This document shows, piece by piece, positions 32,606-45,787 of a stretch of 64,000 nucleotides of DNA. This stretch comes from Dasypus novemcinctus. Taxonomy: Eukaryota; Chordata; Mammalia; Cingulata; Dasypodidae. Location of the stretch: NCBI RefSeq assembly GCF_030445035.2, contig NC_092216.1, positions 16,059,405-16,123,404 on the forward strand, in the 5' to 3' direction. The position numbers were made by a program, and so were the translations under genes. The notes below the pieces were generated by a model. The model saw only the letters and a list, made by a program, of their open reading frames with translations. It had not been told where the DNA came from and ran no database searches. The stretch's first letter is position 1. Each line of letters opens with the position of its first letter.

Positions 32606-33989
32606 GTATTAACTATTAACCTGGATCTCAGCTGGTCTGAAGGCCTGGGATTTAAATTACTCACAGTGTAGCCTGGATTTCTTCACAGTATGGTTTCTTG
32701 TGTCTAAAGAGAAGTATTCCAAGAAAGAGAGAAAGCCAAGTAATGGTTTAATGACCAAACCATGGAATTATGTAGCTTCAATTGTGCCATACTCTTACTG
32801 AGACAATCACAAAAGTATGCCTGGGTTAAAGTGGAAAAGATATGAGATGGGATGTGGAAGAGGCCCCTTTTTGATCAGAGTGTCAAAATTCCAAAAGTTC
32901 ATAGGAAACTGAAAATATTGTTGTGACTAGTTTTAAAATTATAAATTACACATAAATAATTGGGGTCAGAAAATTATCTTTCGATGAGAAAAAATATGGT
33001 TAAGATACCTATGATAAAAATAGGCTTAGTTGTCAAAGGTAGATGTGGAAATATTTTTCTGAATATGTATTTCTTATTATATAATTTATTTTGCTTGAGG
33101 AGGATAATATGCATATTTTCCTGTATTTGATTAATCAAGGTACATATTCAAAGCCTTTATGACTTATTAATTTATAATGATATGGAAATCATTGCTAGTT
33201 TTTCCAAAAACACAAAAAGTTCCTGAAAAATATACAGGGATTCACATATCTCTAATTTTCATGGAAGGAGGTGGTTATTGAAATACTTAATTTCGATAAT
33301 TGCAAGTCAGTAATTTTCATGGTGGTACATTATGATTGAATACTTTTTTACTGTTTCTCTCTTAAAATTCCATTCCACCAGGGGTAAAACTAAATTTTCT
33401 GTTATCATTATCTTCAGGGAGCAGAAGCAAAATGTTTCTCATTCTTGGAGTTGGAGCTTTTACTTACTTTCTACTTATCTCATCATCTTTCCTACAATTT
33501 CCTAAGCTGAAAAAATGAAATCCTCCCAGAAATAAAACACAGCTGTGGTGATTAAACTCAGAAAGTCCAAAATAGATATTACCACATTTATTTACTGTAA
33601 AGGCTCAGTATTGCTTCCAGGCAAGTTGTGAGTAGAAGAAAAAGAGGAGCTAGTATAAAATAATAAAAACTTTGATACAGAAAATATTTCACAAAAATGA
33701 TTAAAGCATTTGTATTAATTAGCCAAAATGTTAACATAACGTTAAATATAATAAGTTAATGGATTTTACTAGGTATTGATTAGACTACTAATTTATTATA
33801 TTAACTCATTAATTTGCACCTATTATGTTTAAGTAAGTCATGATCGAGTTGGGTTGCCTTCTGAATGAAACTTTAGAAAATAGTTTTAGACAAATATAAA
33901 TACACAGTAAAAGATGACGGAGAAGACCATTTAAAGGCAGGTGAGTATATTCAAACCCTCAAGAAGATATTTTTATAGGCTTTTAAAAT
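32606..33989. other. AT-rich sequence, nothing recognised
   Basis: No gene or clear repeat. It may include diverged L1 leading into the fragment at 33990. Confidence 0.45.
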
Positions 33990-34320
33990 AGTTTCAGACC
34001 ACAAAAAAAACGTAGATTTCCTATTTAGAAAGTCAATATAACCCCAATATAAAAACTTGTTAACAATAAACCATAACAAAAAAGGAAACTATAGACCAAT
34101 AAAACTTATGACTATATATGCACTAATCATAAATAAACTATGTACAAATGTAATATGGTTGCATATCAAAAGAAGTTTCTTCTCTGACTCACCAGGGCTC
34201 ATTTTATCAATTCAAGAAAGGTTTGTATCTAAGACATCTATAAAGGAAACTTATAAATATGCAAAAGAAGAGGAATTATGCAATCACTGCCAGAGATACT
34301 GAAGTTGATGTGGTAGAAAA
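33990..34320 (+). pseudogene. ancient L1 reverse-transcriptase fragment
   Basis: The plus frame at 34057-34302 contains GNYRPIKLMTIYALIINKL, matching the conserved L1 ORF2 reverse transcriptase entry motif (NYRPISL type), followed by diverged sequence up to QERFVSKTSI. Neighbouring DNA to about 34700 may belong to the same element but is too decayed. Confidence 0.72.
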
Positions 34321-34719
34321 ATATATCTTATATACAGAGCAGTGACATTTTTCCTAATTCCTATGCATATTAAGCTGAAAATCAGGTGAAGATATTTAGA
34401 AATAAAATTACTTGCAGAAATACTTCCTAGGCACAATATTAGAAACAGATGCCATAAAGGAAAATACTTCTAGCTGGACAATACAAAGGTGATATTTGAT
34501 TGAAAAAAACCCCACAAATAAAGTTTAAAAAAAAAACCTGGAAAAATTCTACAGTATAGAGGGCAGACCACATGACAATATTGTGATAGTTAAAATACTC
34601 TTAAAAATTAATGTTTGAAAAAGTTAACTACATATAGAGGAACAGTGAGAGGGAATGTTCAGAGAAATTTATAACAGATAAACACAGATATCCAGTTACT
34701 GCTACTACTATTACCAATA

Positions 34720-34975
34720 ATAATTATAATAGGACCTGACATTTAAGAATGCTTATTTTGATGCAGGTACACTCAACTATATGAAGATTATTATTTTCCT
34801 AAAAAACATACCTATGATGTAGATGTTATTATCATTATTTTAAAAATTTCAGGTAATGAAATTGAGGCATAAGGATTAAATAAATTATCCAACATCACAA
34901 AATAGTAAGCAGAGGGACTGGAATTTAAACCACGACTCATTTGACTCCAGCGTTGGGATCTTACTCATTATACTC
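34720..34975 (-). repeat. MIR SINE (antisense)
   Basis: Antisense MIR order: ggacctgacatttaagaatg, tgatgtagatgttattatca, ggtaatgaaattgaggcata, tatccaacatcacaaaatag, gcagagggactggaatttaa and accacgactcatttgactcc. Confidence 0.87.
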
Positions 34976-34995
34976 CAAGGAATATTCAGGCTCAC

Positions 34996-36800
34996 TTTTT
35001 TTTTTTTTAATTATTTATTTATTTTTAAAAATTACATTAAAAAAATATGAGGTCCCAATCAACCCCACCGCCCCCACCCCCCACTCCCTCCACAGCAACA
35101 CTCTCTCCCATCATCGTGACACATCCATTGCACCCGGTAAGTACATCTCTGAACATCACTGCACCCCGTAGTCAATTGTCCACATCATAGCCCACACTCT
35201 CCCACGTTCAATCCTGTGGGCCCTGGGGGGATCTACAATGTCCCGTAATTGTCCATGAAGCACCACCCAGGACAACTCCACGTCCCGAAAACGCCTCCAC
35301 ATCTCATCTCTTCCTCTCATTCCCCAAACCCAGCAGCCACCATGGCTACCCTTCCCACACCCCATTCCATATTTTCTCTGTGGACATTGGATTGGTTGTG
35401 TCCATTGCACATCTATGTCAAGTGGGGGCTTAGATTTCACATGGATACTGGATGCACTCCTCCTGCTTTCAGTTGTAGACACTCTAGGCTCCATGGTGTG
35501 GTGGTTGACCTTTTTCAACTCCATGTTAGCTGAGTGGGGTAAGTCCAATAAATCAAAGTGTAGGAGCTGAAGTCTATTGAGGCTCTGGGCCTGGGTGTCT
35601 TATTATCAGTCCAGAGATTCAAATCCCCTAAATATATCTTAAACCCCAGCACCAACTACAATTCCAATAAAGTAGCATGCAAGTCTTGTGAGAAGAGATC
35701 CCCTCTGAGTCCAATTCCATCATGCAGAAACATCAGCTCCAAAGAAGGGCCATCTGCCATGGCACTGAACCCCATCTGCCATGACCATAGAACCCATGGG
35801 TCTCTTTATCCCTCAAAAGAACCAATACCTGGGGTTGTATCTACTTTATCTGTCTCTTAGACTCTGCTTAGTTGTGCATAAGGGCATTCCTTCTGACAAC
35901 CTCCAGACTCTTTTTTAGAGACTCATAGCCTTATAATCTCATTTCTCCTTTCCATTTCCCCCTTACATTAGGTCAAACAGCATTTTGAAGTCATGTTATT
36001 ATATGTAGACAGGGATATTCTGCTGATCCGTATTGAACTTTTAATTCAAGGTCATTTTCTAGTTGCATCTTCAGCTGGTATGTGGTAGTAATCCCTCAGT
36101 GCCAGGGAGGCTCATCACCGGGTGTCATGTCCCACGCTGGGGGGAATGCACTGCCTCTACATGCTGAGTTTGGCTGTGAGAGTGGCCACATTTGAGTAAC
36201 ATGAAGGCTGTCAGGAGGAAACTCCCAGGCACAGTGCTACTCTAGGCCTTGTTCTTATTGCAGGTGTATAGGCTCAAAAGCATAGCCATTAGTATCAGGA
36301 GCCCACTGTTGGGGCCTCTTTCCTTCCTGGTTCTTGCCGTTGCACCTGGGGGACTGCCGCTGCTCTCCCAGGGCCCACGACAGTGGCCCCCCGGCCAGGG
36401 GTCCAGTACCCCCCCAGCTGTTGTTTTTAATTGTTTCCACTGAGTATATCTAGACATTACTATAAACCCTGGGCATATGCCCTGTATAACTCCCTGTCAG
36501 CCATATATATCCTGTCAATAACATCCTATATCAGTATTCCTCTGCTGCCATTGTTGAACCACTCTGTGATCCAAAACTTCCTGTAAAGTGAATCCCAACA
36601 TAATGTCAGCTTCACAAGAGTCTTAGATCACCAAAATTCATATATACAATATACAGTACTTCCCCAGATCCACCATAAAACCTTTTCCCTTCCACAGCGT
36701 TAATGTTTTAGCTTGTTCATATCATATTTCCTGAAACTGATGTACAGATTCCCAGACAATAGCTTTCAAACAAGGTGACAATCAAATACATGAAATTTAA
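34996..36800 (-). mobile_element. young xenarthran-type L1 3' end, 5'-truncated (antisense)
   Basis: A T tract at 34996 starts the antisense copy; the order aggtcccaatcaacccca, cagcaacactctctcccatc, catccattgcacccggtaag, tggttgaccttttt and aataaagtagcatgc recurs in copies at 51941, 53071 and 62762 that all share this 3' end but stop at different 5' points, the signature of a non-LTR retrotransposon. Mostly 3' UTR is present. The left (5'-truncated) end near 36800 is approximate, as no target duplication was found. Confidence 0.8.
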
Positions 36801-37139
36801 ACCAGTGAGGAATTGGTATTGAGCTTTCAGTGTAAACAAAAAGGAAAAAGTTGACAATGTGTATTATGTATAAGTGTATACTAAAACTTGTATCCATATA
36901 TCAATCTGATCATGGTAAGAATAAAAATGTGTGCAATGTTTTGGAGGGAAATATGTTTAACATGTTAAAAGCTCACTTAATTTTTGTGAAAAAGCCTACT
37001 CTAATGAATTGATACTGTAAAAATACTCAGATTTGAGCTATGTTTCATATGTGTGGGTATTGATAGTAGATAGTTTAATAACTTATACTACAATGACAAG
37101 ATAGATTATTATACTGCCTGAAACTTTCTGTCTTCCGTA
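36801..37139. other. AT-rich sequence, nothing recognised
   Basis: No feature recognised between the L1 and the L2 fragment. Confidence 0.4.
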
Positions 37140-37470
37140 TTTCACATGGCACTCTCCCTCTGACATTTCAGGTCTCTATCTGACTTACTTAATCATAGAT
37201 GCATTCCTTGATTTCTCAGTATAAATTAGCCTTTCCTATACATCATGCTCCATACCTATTCCCTGCTTAATTTTTCTGTATGACACTTACTAATATTTGA
37301 CTTCATTATTATAAACATATTTATTTTTATTCAGTTTCTCTTAACTAAAATGTAAATTCAAAAAGAGTTAGAATTTTGTGTTACTTCCTTAAAATTGAGA
37401 ATAGTATCTGTCACTTAGTAGGAGTTCAGGAATTGCTTATTTTAAGAGTGAATTAAAGAATGAATAAAGA
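37140..37470 (+). repeat. L2 LINE 3' end
   Basis: Matches L2 order with decay: acatggcactctccctctga, ttatttttattcagtttctc, ctaaaatgtaaattcaa, gagaatagtatctgtcactt, agtaggagttcaggaattgc, and a terminal gaattaaagaatgaataa. Confidence 0.75.
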
Positions 37471-39919
37471 AGAAAAGCAAAGAAAAAGTACTAGCAAAAC
37501 ATAAATGGTGCTTTTCCTTTTCTCGCTCCATTTCTGGACTACTTAATGTATGTATGTGTTTTCCAATTTCATAATTTATAATTGAAAAACAAATGTAAAG
37601 TTACTTGCAACTTGAGATGAACAAATAAATAGAAATGAGTGAGGGAAATTTCAGAATGCTTCAAAACTCTAACAATGAAGAACAAAGATATTTAAGGTAA
37701 CTGACAGTTAAAATGTGTTGCAGTTAAAATTGCTAATTGTATTATCCTGCTTTGTGAAATATTCTCAATTTACAATACAAAAAATATAATCATGCAGTTC
37801 TTATTTTTGTTAAATTTAGTGCTTTTTCAAAGGCTAAAAAATAAGCAAAAAGTTATTCTAACCCATATGAAACAGCCTTTGATTTACCGTTATAAGCTAT
37901 ATAACAAAAATTTAATGGTGCAAGGAATAATTGGAACTCAAGAGGAAAAGTAGAATTAATTAATTGGAATTTATTTTGCTGCATTTAAGAAAGTAATTAG
38001 TATTAAAAAAATTATCTTATATTAAACTAATAACCTTACACTACTTAAAAATTTTATTTATAGGAAAAATTATAAACTAAGAAATAAATAATTGATGCAA
38101 ACACACTCTGATTTCATTGTTCCTTCATGAATAATATGAAGAGGAAATGTGAAGTGATAAACTTTAAACCAGAATACTATTTCATGTTTATATAAAACTT
38201 TTCTTAAATTTACTACATATTGTATCTGAACCGATTAATACAAAAAGTAAAATTTCTCTGTATTTCTTCCTAAAACATAAATAAATATGGAAAATACTAG
38301 TGGGCAAGACCTTTCAAGGCAGCTCTTTTATAGCTATCAGCTTCAAAGAAAGCACACATTGCAATTCCTGCTGAGATATATGGCCTGATAGTTTAATTCT
38401 ATTTTCTTCATAGCATTTTAGTTTTCTTCTATCACTAATAATTAAAGACTCAAATAATATTGTATTTTTGATTTGACAAGTCATTACTCATAAAATATAA
38501 ACTACATGTATATTGAATGTTACCAATAAGGTAATATTCTATTTCAGCAATTTAACTAGTTATCCAGGTGTGATCTCTCCATTTTTCCTTCTTGGACTGT
38601 CCTGAGCTGTTTGAAATCTGTGAGTTTGCATCTTTCATTCATTAGTGGGAAATGTCTGTCCTATTTCTGTTCTCTTTCATTGGACTATTCATGCACTAGG
38701 TTTCTTGAAATTCTTTGGATCCTCCATTTGAAACTTCATGGGATGGTTTTACTAAAACATGGGATGGATTTACTTCATGGGATGGATTTACTTCATGGGA
38801 TGGATTTACTAAATCATGCATAGTAAATTGCTATGAATTTTGCAAGTGAGTCTTATGCCCCTATCAACTTTCTTCCCAGTCATGATCTGTACATGGCAAA
38901 CAATATGTGGTCGATTTGATTATAAAAGTACCCCCATGCTTAATTATTTTTATTTTTATTTATGATTTTGAAATGCATTTGTTATTTTTTTTTCAGTTGT
39001 GTGAGGTTTGTTGTACAATGTATTGTTTTGAACTGCAATGTAATATTTTAGGTGTAGCCAACAAAAAATGGTTGTCTTCTCTTCAAAAGCAGTGCAGGCC
39101 AGACAATTACAAGTGGCATGATTAAAATGCCAAAAGAACTTAGAAATCCATATTTAGTACAAATCTCCTTACAAATTAAATTGATTACACTTACACACAC
39201 ATACATGGAAGCATACATATTTTGGACAAACAATAGCTGAGGGAATAGTTGAGTAAAATACATATACATGATTTTTGACAATAAAGGGAAATGATGCCAC
39301 GGAGAAGACAGGATCTCAATGAGCCTGAAAAAGTAACACTGCGGTAAATAAATCAAAATACAGTTTTTTATCTTAAATAATATTAAATGTTTAAAACAAA
39401 TTGGTAATGCACTTGGGTATTTAGTATAGAGAAGTAAAATAATGGATAAAACCATCACAGAATGTGGGGAAGGGTACAAGGAATTAGAAGTGATACTAAT
39501 TTTGCAAGTTGAAACTGGTCAAGCCATGTTAACAATCACTGGGAAAAAATTGTTCTGTGGTCTTTAGACTTATTATAATATTACAAACTTTTAATGCCAA
39601 GCAATCCAACTGCACGCTTTGCTGTCAGTGCATGAAATGGATACCAGATAAGCAGTGATCATTTGCCAGCAGATTTTGATAGGAGTGACAAGATTGACTA
39701 CTGATCATAAAGACATATGTTATTTACATCGTGATTTAAGGGTTAAAGAGCTAGCTAAATTTATAATTTACTCAGAGTTAATGTAATGTGTTATCCAAAA
39801 TGTGTACTGTGTAGTAGGGACTCAGATTATCTAAATTGTTTTATCTGAAGTTTTTACATATCAAAACTGTGCCAAGCAAGGGTTGCCTGTATGATCTTAT
39901 AAAATTCTTATATTGCACA
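37471..39919. other. AT-rich sequence, one 18-bp minisatellite
   Basis: No gene found. A small tandem repeat lies at 38737-38814. The 72- and 143-codon frames near 38907-39479 have no recognised domain. The last few hundred bases may be a decayed 5' part of the L1 that starts around 39920. Confidence 0.45.
38737..38814 (+). repeat. 18-bp minisatellite, four units
   Basis: Units at 38737 (21 bp, variant), 38758, 38776 and 38794 are built on catgggatggatttactt. Translated in one frame it gives repeating HGMDLL, within a 70-codon frame that is not a gene. Confidence 0.9.
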
Positions 39920-42687
39920 CTGAATTATGTAATATTAAATTAAGAAAAAATAAGAATGCATATTATAATCCTTAGAGCAACCACTAAAAACATAATACAA
40001 AGAGTTATAACAAAAATATAAGAAAAGTTTTAAGATTGAATACTAAAGACAATAATAAATGATTAATCCAAAGGCAGGAAAGAAAAAAATTGAGAAGGGA
40101 ACATATAGAAAATTATATGCAAAATGATAGACTTACTGCAAATCATGACACCATCTACATTAAATTCAAATGCACTAAACACCACCATGAAAAGACAAAG
40201 ATTGTTAGAAATAATAATGACATCCATGTATGTTGTATTTACATGAGATAAAATTGAATTATAAGGACACAGAGAAATTTAAAGGAAAAGGAAGGGAAAC
40301 TAGGTGCAGAACCTACCCTATGTTAGCTTTAAATTAAATAGAAATTATCAGAGATAATGTAATGACAAAAGAGCCACTTCATCAGGAAAGCATAACCTTC
40401 TTAAATTTGTACATACTCTACAGCATAATTTACAAAAGTGAAACAAAAATTAATTGAACTAAAAGAAAGTTACCAAATTGAAGACTTTAGCAATAAGTTC
40501 TAAGTAATTTATTGAATAAGTAGACAAAGAAAAACCATTAAGGATGTAGCAAGTTTGAACCATGAAATTTGACCTAACTGTTATTTATGGATCACTATAT
40601 TCAGTGAGTGCACAGGAAATATTCACCGTATGGGTGGACCATGAAATGAGTTCCAATAGTTTTCAAGTGATTAAAATCATATAGATATTGTAATATTAGC
40701 AAAATATAAATAACTAGAAGACTAAAAGAAATAAGAAGGAATTCCTCCAATATTTGGATATAAACAACCTTCTTTTAAATACCAATGGGATCAAAAAGAA
40801 ATCACATTGAAATTTTGAAAATATTTCAGGCGAAATGTCAGTGAAAACAAAAACTAACAAAATATATGGATGTAATTAAATTAATGGTTTAGGGGAATGT
40901 TTATACCCCAACGTACATATATTAGGAAAAAAGACAGTTTAAAAACAATTATCACGCTTTGCCATGTGAAGCTGGATAAAGAAAGGCAAAATAGACCAAA
41001 TAATATAGGCTGAATGACAAAGATAAGAGAAACCAATAAAACAAAACAAAAAAGAAACAATGTATTTAAAATACCAGAGCCAAGAGATTGCATTTGGAAA
41101 GGCTGTTTAATTTAATAAATCCATAATATGACTAACCAAGAAAATAAGACTGTTTATAAGGAAGCAAAAGGGATATCACTTCAGGTCTTTTAAATTTTAT
41201 AGGACAACAAGGTCATATTACAAATAAGTTTTTGCCAAAAATTGACAAATGAAAGAAACTGGACATATTTTATGCAAAACATAGTCTTACATATTTCATA
41301 TAAAAATAAAAATATGATTAGTTCTATATTTGTTTAAAATTGAATTTATCAAAAGAAACCTTCACAAATGAATTAATAGCTGCAGATTGTTTCACAGGTG
41401 AATTTTAATCCCCGTTTTTAAAGAAAAGACAATGTCAGTTTTTTACAAACAATTTCAGAGAACCAGGACATAAAAAATGTTATCAGAGTAGAATAAGGCT
41501 TACATGAAAATCTTACAAAAGGATATTAAAATAAAGCAAATACCTGATCAATTTTATTCATAATATAAACAGAAAATCTTTAAAAAGAAAAAAATTAGGA
41601 GGTCTTAAACAGCAAAATGTAAAATGTGTAGCTCTTCACTACCAAATGGGATTTATTCCAGTAACGCAAGGGTGGTATATTTTTTTAAAAATAGAGTAAT
41701 TCACTATATTATTAAAATAAAAAATTCATGATAGTCTTAATACATGAATAAATAGCATTTGATAAAATTTAATATTCATTTATGAGAAAAGCATTCACAA
41801 CCTTGAAAGAGAAGGGACTATCTACAATCTGTTATAGGGTATCCATATAATTGTTACAAGTAAATCATATTTCATGGTAAAATATTTAGCATTTCTCCCT
41901 AATTTTGAAATGAGAGCATGGTATTTTCTCTGACCATTTCTATTCATCACTGTGCTGGTTATCCTAGATAGCGCAAGAAGAATACAGAAAGATACATAGG
42001 ACATGAACATTGGAAAATAAGTTAAAATGTCTTTATTTATTATTGTCATGTACAAAAAGCAAAACAAATTTTAAAAACCAAAGTAGTAGAAATTGTTGAT
42101 GAATTTACCAGAATAGGAGGTAATAAAAGCATTGACTGATATGTTTAATATTGCAATCATCCAGGAAAACAAACAAAAAGTTTCTATGGTTTCAAAAATA
42201 CCAAATAAAAATATATATACAATGAAAGGTGTGTAATACATTTCCAATAAAAACTAAAAGTCATTGCTGGAACTTGGATAAATATAGATCTATACCATGT
42301 TCAAGGATATGCCTACTCAATATTTTCTGTCAATTACTTATAAATTAATCCACAGATTCAGCAGACACTGAAAATTAACATTTTTTGTAGTAAAGTTTGA
42401 ATCTAAAATTTATATAAAATGACAAAGTTTTTAACAAATCTTGAAGAAGAACAGAGTTGTTTTAATGCTTAGTACAAAACTGTGCTATTTTTGTTAAAAT
42501 AGACAAATAGATCAATGGAACCAAGTAGGGGTCAGAAGTAGAACTATGCAGTAATAGAGAATTGATTTTTAATAAAAAAGATTTCAACAGGAAAAGAACA
42601 TTTATTCAAAATCTTATACGTATATTATTATATATAAGGAAGAAAAACAAACTTTACTTTACCATGTCTTCTTGTACAGAAATTTTT

Positions 42688-42886
42688 TTCTATTTTTTTT
42701 AGGAGGTACCAGAGATTGAACTCATTACCTCATACATTGGAAGCAGGTGCTCAACTACTGAGCTATATCTGCTCCCCAATGAGAATCAGTTTTTTGTTTA
42801 TTTTGTTTTTAGGAGGTACTGGGGATTGAATCCAAGATCTTGTACATGGGAAACAGGTGCTCAACCACTTGAGCCACATTTACTCC
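42688..42886 (-). mobile_element. dimeric tRNA-derived SINE (antisense)
   Basis: Two tandem antisense heads (42701-42778 and 42811-42888), each reading in sense gggagcag..tggctcaagtggttgagc..gggttcaatccc..cctcct, i.e. tRNA-like A and B boxes, joined by a T-rich linker. Target duplication cagaaatttt (42677-42686 and 42887-42896) brackets the pair, so they were inserted as one unit into the L1 relic. The head type is common in xenarthran genomes. Confidence 0.83.
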
Positions 42887-43287
42887 CAGAAATTTTAACT
42901 TGATATAAATAATAGACATACTTTTTAAAGCTAATACTACATCACTTTGATAGAAAAACTGAGATAACTCTATTACATTAGCTTGCAATTTTTTTTATAT
43001 AGGATGCAAAGAATAGGACTTAGTATTAAGGAAAAATATAATTTGTATTTCATCAAAATAAAAATTTTCTACTCACCAAAAACATTATTAAGGCAAGGAA
43101 AAGCCACATCATAGAGTGAGAAAAAAACATCACCAATATCTAGCCTACCAAAGGACTGATGTTCTGAATATAAAAAGAATTCTTCTACAACAGTATTAAA
43201 ATGACAGATATTTTCATTAAAATTTATTTAGAATATTTCAACAAGCACATCACATAAGAATTGAATAGCAAGAATTATATGGCATGG

Positions 43288-43655
43288 GAAACGGACTTTG
43301 GCCCAGTGGTTAGGGCGTCCGTCTACCATATGGGAGGTCCGCGGTTCAAACCCCGGGCCTCCTTGACCCGTGTGGAACTGGCCATGCGCAGAGCTGATGC
43401 GCGCAAGGAGTGCCGTGCCACGCAAGGGTGTCCCCCGCGTGGGGGAGTCCCAAGCGCAAGGAGTGCGCCGGTGAGGAAAGCCGCCCAGCATGAAAAGAAA
43501 GAGGAGCCTGCCCAGGAATGGCGCCGCCCACACTTCCCGTGCCGCTGACGACAACAGAAGCGGACAAAAACAAGACGCAGCAAACAGACACCAAGAACAG
43601 ACAACCAGGGGAGGGGAGGAAATTAAATAAATAAATAAATCTTAAAAAAAAAAAA
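43288..43655 (+). mobile_element. DAS-type SINE, youngest copy
   Basis: Sharp tRNA-like head with ttggcccagtggttaggg (A box) and cgcggttcaaaccccggg (B box), the aggagtgccgtgccacgc body, the aggaatggcgccgcccacac segment, and an aaataaataaataaatctt tail with A run. CpG sites are largely intact. A 17-bp duplication agaattatatggca(t/a)gg flanks it (43271-43287, 43656-43672). Few mutations suggest a recent insertion. Confidence 0.97.
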
Positions 43656-44090
43656 AGAATTATATGGCAAGGCAGTAAACTTTTAACAGTTTTCAACAAA
43701 AATACCAATTAAAGTTCCTTGATACTAACACATAATCTTTGAATGTTGATATTAAAAAGGCCAGTAACAAGGATTAACAAGAATGTAGAGTATCAAGACA
43801 TCATATACTTTGCTGGTGGGAGTGTAAAAGGTGATAACTAATTTGGAAACCTCTGAGGATTTCTAATAAAACTCTCCCCACATCAATTCCATTCCCTAAG
43901 AATTCCACTCCTAGTGATAGATCTAATGAGAAAAAAAAAGTGTGTCCACAAAAAGACGTGTAAATAAGCCTAATCAATTTTATTCCTAATAGCCAGAAAC
44001 ACGAAAAAAGTCCACATATCCCTCTAAAGGAGAATGAACAGACAGACTGTGTCACATCCATAAAATGATTTGTAGTGAATAATAAGAACT

Positions 44091-44950
44091 TAATTTAAAT
44101 TATATAACAGGTGCTAATGAATTATAAATGATATTGTAAAGTGTGGGTCTTAGTCTTTGATGAGATTGAGAATTTCCTAGAAAACCCATAAAGATGTAGG
44201 AATAATGGCCTATACTCCTCAGAATATCATTCATTTGGTCTAGCTAGAAAGTCAGTAATCTATTTTTATAGTATTACTCACACCGATCCTGATATAATTC
44301 CCTAAACATACTTTTACTACATAAGCAGAATGTTAATTAAAGTACATTAAATAAGATTTACTATTCATCTTGATAGCCTTAAACATTTTATTGCATGGAC
44401 AATTATATATAAGAATTCAATGGACACTTGGTTTCCTTTTTATTTTCATTAAGGCAAGAATTTTGTTTCACAAATAAGAACCTAGTATATTTGATTAAAT
44501 TAGAACACCTATGTGCATCTTCATTTAGAAGCTTCTTGGATTTATCATCTCTGATCCTGCTTGTATTATAAAACTTCCACAACTTGAATTCAGACTTTAA
44601 CTGATGTCTTAGCAGATGTTCTCTTTTTTTGCCCTTTTGAGGCTAGGTTAAATACAGCTGGTTAATTTTATTGCATGCTTTGAAAGATTTATCATTTATT
44701 CTCACATCATCTACAGCATTAATTATGGAGGCAAATTTTTGTCCGAAATGCGTTTTTGAAACTTTGAGTAGTAATGTGCAGAGATGCAGAAATCTGCCAC
44801 TTCTCTTTTTTTTTCATGTAAATAAATCTCTAATTTTGCCTAATTACCTTAGAAATGTTCCTATTTTTCCATTTTTCTAATGGCAGAAGATCCTTTTTAA
44901 AAATAAGCCCTTGAATTTCAAATTTGAAATTTATAAAATTAGTCCCAGAT
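44091..44950. other. AT-rich sequence, nothing recognised
   Basis: No gene or family identified between the L1 relic and the LTR at 44951. Confidence 0.45.
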
Positions 44951-45787
44951 TGCGGTCACCCCTCGGGCTGAAGTGTGGTTTGCTGGCCGGCGAGGGGCGG
45001 TGGCCGCGGTAGGCCTATTCCAAACCACTGCCCCCGTAATAGGGTGGTTGGTCCGGCCCACCGCCACCCCTGAAGGAAGCTCGGCATGGGCACAGAGTGC
45101 CCTTGGGTCTCCCCTTCTCGGCAGCCATGATTCCGCGGCCGCCTCTCCTCCCGGATGGCGCCACACGATGCCTTGTGGGGCGGCACCCTTCTTCTTCTTT
45201 CTCCCTGCGCAGGCGCAGGGTGGAAAAATCCAGTCTGCCCTTTTCCCTCCCCCCGACAGCAGCAACAGCCAGGCGTGGGCGGGAAACTCAAGTCTGCCCT
45301 CCACCCCAGCAACAGCAGCCACCAATCACTAAACCCTGCCCCTTCCCCCAGCAACAGCAACAGCCAATCCCTAATCACCACCCCTCCCCCATCCAGTACC
45401 GCCCACTGACCTTTCTCCGGCAACCAATCAGAACAGGGCGTGGCTTCGACCAATCAGCCTTCCCCAGCCCTTATAAAACTGTTGCCTCTCCCTCAATAAA
45501 GTTGGATTTGCCTGTTTACCTTCTCTCCACGGTAGTTCTTCTGCCATGCGCCCTCCAGTCCTGAGAGCCCCCGACAAGGGCCTGGCCTCCCTTGTCCTCA
45601 GTTCGTCGCCTGCTTCTCCGGGCAACCCCCTCGTCGCCGGCTTCGCCGGGTGACCCCGTCAGCCGAACAGCGCAACCCCTGTGAGACTGACCCCTTGTCT
45701 GCTGCCGGACTGACCCCTCGTCCCAAGCGGGACCGACCCCTCGTCCGCAGCCAGACCCCACCTCTACTGACCGAGCAAGCCGCCGCA
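44951..45787 (+). mobile_element. CpG-rich solo LTR, 6-bp target duplication (copy 2)
   Basis: Begins TGCGGTCACC and ends gccgccgca, flanked by exact ccagat duplications (44945-44950, 45788-45793). Length 837 bp, 100 bp shorter than the copy at 14518 because U3 has one 59-bp unit rather than two and U5 has three 23-bp units (45685, 45708, 45731) rather than five. Two CCAAT boxes, TATAAAA (45472-45478) and AATAAA (45495-45500) are conserved. A solo LTR, no internal region. Confidence 0.95.
45472..45478 (+). promoter_or_regulatory. TATA box of LTR copy 2
   Basis: TATAAAA, with accaatcag elements at about 45423 and 45449 and AATAAA 16 bp downstream. Confidence 0.73.

Larger units (their letters stand above)
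39920..44090 (+). mobile_element. ancient L1 (L1M-like) ORF2 and 3' UTR relic
   Basis: Read in order, the plus strand follows L1 ORF2 and 3' UTR: an endonuclease-end phrase caaatgcactaaacaccacc, a reverse transcriptase entry tgggatttattccagtaacg, cctgaccatttctattcatc, gatctataccatgttcaagg, gatcaatggaaccaagtagg, ggacttagtattaaggaaaa, catcaccaatatctagccta, and the 3' UTR order tgctggtgggagtgtaaaag, aattccactcctagtgatag, cctaatagccagaaacacg. Many stops and indels make it dead. It is interrupted by a dimeric SINE at 42688 and a DAS SINE at 43288. Confidence 0.82.

Noticed and set aside
43288..43365. Possible tRNA gene
   Set aside because: A and B boxes are present, but they belong to the head of a DAS SINE with a long body, A-rich tail and target duplications, and no cloverleaf with an intact acceptor stem is seen.
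43261..43708. Several open frames of about 100-120 codons on both strands
   Set aside because: They are frames through the GC-rich DAS SINE; the same kind of frames appear in the other DAS copies (6755-7165, 20536-20863, 32179-32671).
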